Source of the DNA: Planctomycetaceae bacterium
Lineage (GTDB): Bacteria; Planctomycetota; Planctomycetia; Pirellulales; PNKZ01
Reading direction: 5' to 3'
Assembly (NCBI GenBank): GCA_016793115.1
Contig: JAEUIN010000305.1
Coordinates: 1 to 37,881 of the forward strand
Length of the DNA: 37,881 bases
Part shown: piece after piece, positions 32,613 to 37,881 of the stretch
How the letters are laid out: the number at the start of each line of letters is the position of its first letter
How positions within the stretch are numbered: the stretch's first letter is position 1
Notes under the pieces: model-generated
What the model was told of the DNA's origin: nothing
What the model saw: the letters and a program-made list of their open reading frames with translations, nothing else
Database searches by the model: none
Position numbers and translations under genes: made by a program

Positions 32613-32873
32613 ATGTCGATGGACAAGAGCCTGCGCATCCGCGCCGGCAGCACGCGTTCGCGAAACGTGTTGACTCGCGCCGAACGCATTGAGCAGATGA
32701 AGGGCGCCGACAAGTTCAGCGACGAGAACACCAGCCCGTACGGCTTGCCGAAAACGCGGGTGATGAAGCTCTCGATGAAAAAGAAGAAGAAAAAGAAGGA
32801 AGAAGGCGAAGAGGGCGCGGCCGCTCCGGGTGCGAAGCCGGCCGCCGCCGCAAAGCCGGCCGGCAAGAAGTAG
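32613..32873 (+). CDS. Small basic protein (PVC-type), with lysine run and Ala-rich tail
   Basis: This 86-residue protein starts at ATG 32613, with GGAG nine bases upstream (an earlier in-frame TTG is less likely). The N-terminal half, MSMDKSLRIRAGSTRSRNVL then TRAERIEQM and GLPKTRV, matches my recollection of the short 'small basic protein' family conserved in planctomycetes, verrucomicrobia and chlamydiae; a ribosome-associated role has been suggested, but function is not settled. The C-terminal half is an added tail: a run of seven Lys (MKKKKKKKEE), acidic residues, then Ala/Pro/Lys repeats (PAAAAKPAGKK), resembling histone H1-like tails. A strong terminator follows. Confidence 0.85.
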   Translation: MSMDKSLRIRAGSTRSRNVLTRAERIEQMKGADKFSDENTSPYGLPKTRVMKLSMKKKKKKKEEGEEGAAAPGAKPAAAAKPAGKK

Positions 32874-32927
32874 TCGCCCAATTCCACGGTTCGATCCCGC
32901 ACGGATCGGAGCGCCGAGATTGTCGCA

Positions 32928-32960
32928 ACGGCCCTGGGCGAATCGTTCGCCGAGGGCCGT
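32928..32960 (+). terminator. Strong intrinsic-type hairpin after the small basic protein
   Basis: The arm at 32928-32942 (ACGGCCCTGGGCGAA) pairs with 32946-32960 (TTCGCCGAGGGCCGT) around the loop TCG: 14 of 15 positions pair, with one G-G mismatch. A short T-run (GTTTAC) follows a few bases later. It lies 54 bases after the small basic protein stop and before larA, so the small gene is probably an independent, abundant transcript. Confidence 0.7.
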
Positions 32961-33007
32961 CGCCGTTTACGCCGGTCGTCGATCGTCGTGCTAACAAGGT
33001 GGCCGCG

Positions 33008-34285
33008 ATGCGGGTGAAACTTGAATACGGCAAGGTCGGGCTCGAGGTTGAACTGCCGACCGAGCGCGTCGTACGAACCCTGGCCTACAAAGACGCCGTT
33101 CCGCTTGCCGATCCGGTCGCCGAATTGGAGCGCGTGCTCGCCGCACCGCTCGGCACCGCGCCGCTCGCAGAGCTGGCCCGCGGCCGCAAGAGCGCCTGCA
33201 TCCTGATTTGCGACATCACGCGCCCGGTTCCCAACGAGTTGATGCTCACTCCGCTGCTTCGCATGCTCGAAACGGCGGGCATCGCACGCGAAGCGATTAC
33301 GATCCTCGTCGCCACCGGGCTGCATCGGCCGAACGAGGGAGCCGAACTTGTCGAACTGGTCGGCCCGACGATCGCCGCCAACTATCGTTGCGAAAACCAC
33401 TTCGGCAAGCGCCGCGACGAGCATACCTACCTCGGCGAGAGCCCGCGCGGCGTGCCGATTTGGATCGATTCGCGGTACGTCGATGCCGATCTCAAGATCA
33501 CCGTCGGGCTGATCGAGCCGCATTTCATGGCCGGCTTTTCCGGAGGCCGCAAACTCATTTGTCCGGGTATCGCCGCGCTGGAAACGGTGAAAGCCTGGCA
33601 CAGCCCGCGATTCCTCGAGCACCCGAACGCCCAAAGCGGCACGCTCGAAGGCAATCCGGTGCATGAGGAAAACACCTGGATCGCGCGGCACGTCGGCTGC
33701 GATTTCATCGTCAATACGGTGATCGACGCGAAGCGGCGGCCGCTGTATTTCGTCGCGGGCGACATGATCGAGGCGTTCGAGGCCGGCGTCGGGTTCGTGC
33801 GCGGCGTCGTCGTCGATCGGCTGGAAAAAGAGGCCGACGTCGTAGTCACGAGCGGGGCAGGTTATCCGCTCGACACGACCTTCTACCAGGCCGTGAAGGG
33901 GATGGTCGGGGCGATGGCTTGCGTAAAACCCGGCGGCACGATCATCGTCGCCGCGAGCTTGAGCGAAGGAATCGGCAGCCCGGAATTTACCCGCCTGTTC
34001 GACGAAAACGCCTCGCTGGAAGGATTCGTCGACCGCATCACGAACACCGACTACTTCGTGATGGACCAGTGGCAGCTCGAGGAACTGGCCAAAGTGCGGC
34101 GAAAAGCGAAGGTAAAAGTCGTCAGCGACGGACTTCCGCCGGCCACGCTGGCACGCCTGTTCGTCGAGAGCGCCCCGACCGTCGAGGCCGCCGTCGCCGA
34201 TTCGCTCGCCGAATACGGCCCCGCGGCCACGCTCGCCGTCATCCCCAAGGGGCCCTACGTGCTCGCCGAAGTCGGGGCGAATTAA
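33008..34285 (+). CDS. larA: LarA-like nickel-pincer-dependent racemase/epimerase
   Basis: This 425-residue protein resembles nickel-pincer lactate racemase and related 2-hydroxyacid racemases. Residues match the LarA scheme with an offset of two: His106 (TGLHRP), His172 (EPHFMAGFSGG), the pincer-attachment Lys182 (GRKLICPG) and His198 (AWHSP); Asp69 and Arg72 lie in CDITRPVPN. Relatives include malate, phenyllactate and sugar-acid epimerases, so lactate is not certain. The cofactor makers LarB, LarC and LarE are not in the window. ATG 33008 is preferred, behind AAGGTGG; a GTG at 32999 is also in frame. The gene converges with the GNAT gene 13 bases away. Confidence 0.88.
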   Translation: MRVKLEYGKVGLEVELPTERVVRTLAYKDAVPLADPVAELERVLAAPLGTAPLAELARGRKSACILICDITRPVPNELMLTPLLRMLETAGIAREAITILVATGLHRPNEGAELVELVGPTIAANYRCENHFGKRRDEHTYLGESPRGVPIWIDSRYVDADLKITVGLIEPHFMAGFSGGRKLICPGIAALETVKAWHSPRFLEHPNAQSGTLEGNPVHEENTWIARHVGCDFIVNTVIDAKRRPLYFVAGDMIEAFEAGVGFVRGVVVDRLEKEADVVVTSGAGYPLDTTFYQAVKGMVGAMACVKPGGTIIVAASLSEGIGSPEFTRLFDENASLEGFVDRITNTDYFVMDQWQLEELAKVRRKAKVKVVSDGLPPATLARLFVESAPTVEAAVADSLAEYGPAATLAVIPKGPYVLAEVGAN

Positions 34286-34298
34286 GCCGGCCGGTCCG

Positions 34299-34778
34299 TT
34301 ATTTTCGAAACCGTTCCAGCGCCTCGCCGTCGAGGCGAAACAGCCGCCACTCCGGCCGCTGCACGGCCCCCAGGCTTTCGTAGAAGCGGATCGCCGGCTC
34401 GTTCCAATCCAGGGCCGTCCATTCCACCCGGCCGTAGCCGCGTTCGATCGTAGCCTCTACGACGTAGTGAAAGAGCAGCCGGCCGAGGCCCCGACCGCGG
34501 GCCGCAGGCCTGACGTAAAGGTCTTCCAGGTAAAGACTTGCGCGTCCGCTAAAAGTTGAGTACGTCGGAAAGTAGAGCGCAAACCCACTCGCACTGTCCT
34601 CCGACCGACCGACGGCCGCCTCGCACAACGGCCGCGGCCCGAACAGCGCCCGGTGTAAATCCCCCTCCGTCGCCTTCACCGTGTGGCGGAGCTTTTCGTA
34701 GTCGGCCAGTTCGCAAATCATCGCGTGCAGCAACGGCACGTCTTGCGGGGTCGCCGGCCGAACGTCGAGCCCGGGCAT
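34299..34778 (-). CDS. GNAT-family N-acetyltransferase
   Basis: This 159-residue protein has the GNAT acetyl-CoA motif in YVRPAARGRGLGRLLFHYVV and the downstream DWNEPAIRFYESLGA. The start LDVRPATPQDVPLLHAMICELADYEKL and the order of motifs resemble the diamine/thialysine acetyltransferase branch, but the substrate is not proven. It begins one base after the stop of the amidohydrolase-fold gene, so it belongs to that operon. The stop converges with larA. Confidence 0.88.
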   Translation of the reverse strand: MPGLDVRPATPQDVPLLHAMICELADYEKLRHTVKATEGDLHRALFGPRPLCEAAVGRSEDSASGFALYFPTYSTFSGRASLYLEDLYVRPAARGRGLGRLLFHYVVEATIERGYGRVEWTALDWNEPAIRFYESLGAVQRPEWRLFRLDGEALERFRK

Positions 34779-34779
34779 G

Positions 34780-35550
34780 TTAGGTCGCGCTCCCGAGCCG
34801 CTCCGCGTTGCCCTGCGAAATCGCTTCGAGTTGCACGCCGCCGAGCGGCGACTCTTTGAGCTTCCATTGCGCCGATTCGTGCAAGAAAAACGGATAATAG
34901 CTGCCGAACAACACCTTTTCGTGTCCCACCTGCTTCACGAGATTCTCCACCCCGCCGACTCCCTCCTTCATCGCGATGTCGAACCACGCCCGCTCCGTCG
35001 CGGCCAATTGATCGACGACGTTCACCTTCGCCCCCCGAAACGCGTTGAGCAGCACCACGCGCAGCTCCGGCAGTTGCTTCATGAGCGGCACGAGCGGCGC
35101 GAGGTCCACATGCGGTACCAAGACGAGCGGATGTTGCGTCCGTTCGTCTTCCATCGTCACGGCGATCTGCAGCAGCAGCTTGCGCTCGGCCGCCGCGGCC
35201 GCCAGCTCGGCGAAGCGCGGGTCGTCGAGTTTGTAACCTTGGTAGTTCGGGTGCAGCCGCAGCCCGCGCATGCCGTGCGTCTCGTGGCAGCGGCGCACGT
35301 CGTCGAGCCAGTCGGGGAGCGTCGGGTTCACGGCGCCGAACGGCCGCAGCAAGTCGCCGCCGTGCTTGCGGCAATCGCTCGCCAGCCGACTATTCACGGC
35401 AGCGACGTCGCGATGCAGCAGCGCGTCGAAGCTGCCGCACCAAGCCTGCCGCACGCCGGCGGCGGTGAGCTTGGCGACGAGCGCTTCCGGTTCGTCTCCC
35501 GGCAGGCGGCGAAACGGCCAGCGATGCAGATACACGTTGACGTCGATCAT
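34780..35550 (-). CDS. Amidohydrolase-fold protein with missing metal-site residues
   Basis: This 256-residue protein has the overall layout of an amidohydrolase-related TIM barrel. It starts IDVNVYLHRWPFRRLPGD and includes GMRGLRLHPNYQGYKLDD and HEKVLFGSYYPFFLHESAQW. The first strand has NVYLH where active members carry HxH, and the last strand has GSYYPFF where the catalytic GSD would be. The active-site ligands therefore look altered, suggesting a pseudoenzyme, a different chemistry or a partner subunit of the adjacent intact protein. The start ATG 35550 overlaps the neighbour's stop as ATGA. Function unknown. Confidence 0.78.
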   Translation of the reverse strand: MIDVNVYLHRWPFRRLPGDEPEALVAKLTAAGVRQAWCGSFDALLHRDVAAVNSRLASDCRKHGGDLLRPFGAVNPTLPDWLDDVRRCHETHGMRGLRLHPNYQGYKLDDPRFAELAAAAAERKLLLQIAVTMEDERTQHPLVLVPHVDLAPLVPLMKQLPELRVVLLNAFRGAKVNVVDQLAATERAWFDIAMKEGVGGVENLVKQVGHEKVLFGSYYPFFLHESAQWKLKESPLGGVQLEAISQGNAERLGSAT

Positions 35551-36332
35551 GCGTCGATGTTCTTCGCTTTGAGAATCGGCAGCATCATCCGCCGCAAATT
35601 GTCTTTGAAGATCAGCCGTTTCTCGCGGTCGCTGATGTTCGCGCCGTGCACCTTGGCGATCTGCGAAGCGAAGCTGCGGCCGCCGCAATCGGATCCGTAG
35701 ATCACCCGCTCGGCTCCCAACTCGCGCACGGCCATCTCCACCATGCCGGCCGTCGGATCGCTGCCGGCGATATCGATGCTCACGTTCGGGTAGGCCCGCA
35801 CCGCGCGGATGCCGAGTTCCCATTGTCCGCCCGTGTGGCCGAGAATCAGCGGCGTGCGCGGGTGGCGCTTCGCCAGCTCCACCAAGTCATACGGCGTCGA
35901 CTCGCCCGGATACATCGTGCCGTCGCTCTTGAACCAGGTGTGTTGATAGATCACGGCTTTGAGTTCGGCGGCGCGGCGCACGATGGGGTCGATCGCCGCG
36001 TCGCTGCAATGATGGGCGACCCACAGCTTGATGCCCGTCATCGGGCCTTGGGCGATACAGCGCTCGATCTCGGCGAGACTCGCCTCGACATGGTCGCCGC
36101 TCACATAGCAAAAACCGAAGGCCCGATCGCGCCAATGCTGGAGGGCTTCGAGCACTTCGTCGTTCTGTTTGCGCAGATCGTCGGGGGTCGGCTCCTTGGT
36201 CCAAGTCATCCCCATGTAAAAGCAAAGCCGCTCGATGCCGACCCGATCGGCCAACTCGATGAGCTTGCCCATCCGCTCGGTCGGCGTCTTCCCTTCGACG
36301 CCGGAAAGATGGCAGTGCAGATCCCAGATCAT
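35547..36332 (-). CDS. Amidohydrolase-family metal-dependent hydrolase
   Basis: This 261-residue TIM-barrel hydrolase keeps the usual ligands: HxH at residues 6 and 8 (IWDLHCHLSG), a His in IYQHTW, LGHTGGQWELG and the Asp in YGSDCGGRSF. It resembles the amidohydrolase 2 group (decarboxylases and hydrolases such as ACMSD relatives). Substrate unknown. ATG 36332 is chosen from the HxH position; the frame runs upstream but only as non-conserved sequence, and no Shine-Dalgarno is seen. Its stop overlaps the next gene as ATGA, so the intact and altered proteins are probably made in a fixed ratio. Confidence 0.83.
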   Translation of the reverse strand: MIWDLHCHLSGVEGKTPTERMGKLIELADRVGIERLCFYMGMTWTKEPTPDDLRKQNDEVLEALQHWRDRAFGFCYVSGDHVEASLAEIERCIAQGPMTGIKLWVAHHCSDAAIDPIVRRAAELKAVIYQHTWFKSDGTMYPGESTPYDLVELAKRHPRTPLILGHTGGQWELGIRAVRAYPNVSIDIAGSDPTAGMVEMAVRELGAERVIYGSDCGGRSFASQIAKVHGANISDREKRLIFKDNLRRMMLPILKAKNIDA

Positions 36333-36606
36333 GGCGAGGGAGCAGGGAGGGAGTGGGGAGCGCGAAAGGGAGTCACGAAGAAAAGCGGAACCGACCAACC
36401 TGCGCCGATTGTAGCCTGCCGCGCGCGGGCGAGGAATTTAAATACGATCGCGACGGGCCGACGGCCGTAGAGGCTGAACGCACCATCGAGAATCCGCCTT
36501 TTTTCTGTCGCGTGAACTCGGGGCGACAGGACGCCATTAGAACTTTGGCAGTGTGATTGGAATGATTGGCCATCATCGATTGCAAATGCGATGACGCCAT
36601 TGATAC

Positions 36607-37566
36607 CTAATAGTTGAAAAGCGCCATCATAGACATCGCGCTAAGAAGCGAAAGCCATGGGCCGAAAATGTCAAAGCGGCGCGGCTGCGATGAAAGCCCC
36701 AAGAACGATATGCAAATGGTCGTTGGGACGAGAACAAACGCAATTTGATAGGTCAACGTACAAATTTGGCCGCCCAATCTATCAATAGCGCCCCCGAATG
36801 AGTCCATGTACACGCCGCTGGCGAAAAGAGCCAAATTAGAAACGACTAAGATCGTGCCAATTCCAGGACTATACGATATTGACCGTCGTTCGCCGGAGGA
36901 GGCAAGCGGCAGCCGATTCGCAAGTGTAAGTCGACGTACCCAACGCGCGATAATCCATGCTGGGACTGAATAAACCATCGCCATATAGGCAAAATATCGC
37001 AGGTTTAGGTGCCAGTCGACAATCTGGCCAGTCGCGATGGAAAAATCGAAGGATCGCATTCCAAAAGGCGCGACGGTAAGGATATCAGCGTCGCGCTTTA
37101 ATTGGCCGCCGCGAAAATCGTCGCCATGAAATGCGAACCACACATTGCGAATCGGGATATCTATTAAGGGGATGCGGCCGGACGGCAGTTCTGAAACCCG
37201 ATATGCCGCGATGCGACCACTCTTATCAAAAAACTCAAGCCCATCAAAACGTCGGTGATCGGCCGGAAAGCCCGTCGCGTGGACAAAAGTTAAGCCTGCA
37301 ACGGAGCGGCCGTCATTTGCAACAAATAGACAGCGATCACTCTCATCTTTCAGAAATGGCCAAAATGAGTCCGTTATAACGGTCCATAATGGCGTCTCGG
37401 GACGTTGTGTTGCGTAGACGGAGTGTTGTTTAGCTTCAGGATTGAAATCGAGATAGAAGTCACCGGTACTGGAAAATCTTTTATGTGGCTCGGGTCGGGC
37501 GTAACTACGCGCGAAAGCCAAGTTTGGAATCACAGTTAGGACGAGCAGTATTGCTAGAAGTCTCAT
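36607..37566 (-). CDS. Membrane protein of unknown function, low-GC relative to neighbours
   Basis: This 319-residue protein has a signal peptide (LLAILLVLTVIPNLAFARS), an extracytoplasmic domain of about 160 residues (with ETPLWTVITDSFWPFLKDE, SGRIAAYRVSELPSG), then about four membrane helices (RYFAYMAMVYSVPAWIIAR, GTILVVSNLALFASGVYM, LTYQIAFVLVPTTICISFLG, PWLSLLSAMSMMALFNY). I do not recognise the family. The base composition is visibly more AT-rich than the surrounding genes, with codons such as ATA, TTA, AAT and GAT used freely, which points to recent arrival. It lies between the amidohydrolase operon and a possible insertion element. Confidence 0.75.
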   Translation of the reverse strand: MRLLAILLVLTVIPNLAFARSYARPEPHKRFSSTGDFYLDFNPEAKQHSVYATQRPETPLWTVITDSFWPFLKDESDRCLFVANDGRSVAGLTFVHATGFPADHRRFDGLEFFDKSGRIAAYRVSELPSGRIPLIDIPIRNVWFAFHGDDFRGGQLKRDADILTVAPFGMRSFDFSIATGQIVDWHLNLRYFAYMAMVYSVPAWIIARWVRRLTLANRLPLASSGERRSISYSPGIGTILVVSNLALFASGVYMDSFGGAIDRLGGQICTLTYQIAFVLVPTTICISFLGLSSQPRRFDIFGPWLSLLSAMSMMALFNY

Positions 37567-37683
37567 AGTCGTAGGACTGCTGAGGCGAAGCCGAGAGGGT
37601 GCCGCCGCGGTGGTTTACGGCAGTTCAGCATACCAAAGTCAAAAGTGACGGCGACCGGAACAGAGAAGAGGGTAGAAGGGGGC

Positions 37684-37716
37684 CCAGGGGGAAGAGGGGC
37701 CTCGTCTTCCCCCTGG
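37684..37716. repeat. Perfect 12-bp inverted repeat
   Basis: CCAGGGGGAAGA (37684-37695) and TCTTCCCCCTGG (37705-37716) form a perfect hairpin with a nine-base loop. It could stop transcription or be a small repeat element. It lies between the low-GC membrane gene and the last gene. Confidence 0.6.
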
Positions 37717-37789
37717 TCTGCGTGGAGAAAAAAGGGGGCTGGTCTGCTCTGTCGAAAAGCTCTTGATTCAGTGTACCGCTAGCTGATCT

Positions 37790-37804
37790 TCGTGCGTAGC
37801 ACGA
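37790..37804 (+). promoter_or_regulatory. Stem-loop immediately upstream of the last start codon
   Basis: TCGTGC (37790-37795) pairs with GCACGA (37799-37804) around GTA, ending three bases before ATG 37808 and partly covering its Shine-Dalgarno region (CGAGG). Such a stem could limit translation, as in some insertion sequences. Confidence 0.4.
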
Positions 37805-37807
37805 GGT

Positions 37808-37881
37808 ATGAGCACGACGACGAAGAGTCCGCGGCGGGCGTTGTTGTTCGCGCACGCGGTCGGGGAGATGGTGCTGCCGGC
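37808..37881 (+). CDS. N-terminus of a gene cut by the window edge, possibly a transposase (partial)
   Basis: ATG 37808 opens a frame that runs to the window end, giving 24 residues (MSTTTKSPRRALLFAHAVGE then MVLP). An in-frame stop lies just upstream, which fixes the start region. The N-terminus resembles those of DDE transposases common in planctomycetes, where a basic start is followed by a helix and PAY/PPY-type residues, but this is recollection and the piece is too short to assign. The stem-loop just upstream would fit an insertion sequence. Confidence 0.35.
   Translation, partial: MSTTTKSPRRALLFAHAVGEMVLP

Larger units (their letters stand above)
37567..37807. other. Intergenic region with strong inverted repeats
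   Basis: No convincing gene is seen in these 241 bases. They hold a perfect 12-bp inverted repeat at 37684-37716 and a short stem at 37790-37804 directly before the next start codon, both listed separately. G-rich and A-rich runs (GGGGG, AAAAAA) are conspicuous. Confidence 0.4.

Noticed and set aside
32297..33691. 464-codon open frame on the minus strand opposite the small basic protein and LarA
   Set aside because: It covers two convincing genes, their hairpin terminator and a promoter candidate; composition is shadow-like apart from a short restriction-like end discussed as a low-interest finding.
1..37881. tRNA, rRNA, CRISPR arrays, riboswitches and prophage genes
   Set aside because: No cloverleaf-like sequence, regularly spaced direct repeats, recognisable riboswitch core or phage structural gene was seen by eye; a covariance-model scan was not possible.

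Overview
The window looks like a chromosomal segment of a planctomycete (PVC superphylum). Signs are very GC-rich coding DNA with strong third-position GC bias, many secreted proteins with Sec or Tat leaders (including a Tat-dependent molybdo-hydroxylase), a CehA-type PHP hydrolase, a LarA-like protein, and a small lysine-rich protein of the 'small basic protein' type known from PVC bacteria. I saw no rRNA, tRNA or CRISPR.

Layout. 1-3260: the end of an unidentified gene, then a HlyD-type adaptor and a TolC-type outer-membrane channel, probably one export operon. 3495-4505: a secreted beta-propeller protein. 4571-5044 (minus): a single-domain response regulator. 5418-13373: a compact chemosensory operon cheA-cheW-mcp-cheY-cheB-cheR-cheX with no flagellar genes in view. 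13439-14111 (minus): a DUF1810 protein and a one-helix membrane protein. 14423-18584 (minus): a Tat-exported molybdenum hydroxylase operon (2Fe-2S, molybdopterin and FAD subunits) ending in a small cysteine-rich protein. 18775-20719 (minus): three secreted proteins, the first DUF1326-like. 20867-22999: a secreted CehA-like PHP metallohydrolase. 23052-25573: two tandem copies of a divergent pair, each a roughly 80-residue helical protein facing a pseudo-receiver/ANTAR protein. 25570-32229 (minus): a long Lhr-type helicase, an alpha/beta hydrolase and a Tat-leader metallophosphoesterase. 32613-34285: the small basic protein with a strong terminator, then LarA. 34299-36332 (minus): two amidohydrolase-fold proteins and a GNAT acetyltransferase. 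36607-37566 (minus): a membrane protein of clearly lower GC. 37808-end: the start of an unidentified gene, possibly a transposase.

How the parts work together. The chemosensory cluster holds a full phosphorelay and adaptation set: receptor, coupling protein, kinase, receiver, methyltransferase, methylesterase and CheX-like phosphatase. A divergent solo receiver beside it may be an extra output. The hydroxylase subunits would assemble in the cytoplasm and leave together through the Tat leader of the small subunit, yet that subunit has lost three of the four ligands of one [2Fe-2S] cluster.

The best candidate for an undescribed system is the duplicated small-protein/ANTAR cassette at 23052-25573. 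Both partners are duplicated together in the same divergent arrangement. Both ANTAR proteins lack receiver phosphorylation residues, one carries an extra N-terminal cysteine cluster, and each ANTAR gene has an inverted repeat around an AT-rich, -10-like core just upstream. All function calls come from reading translated sequence; no database search was run.
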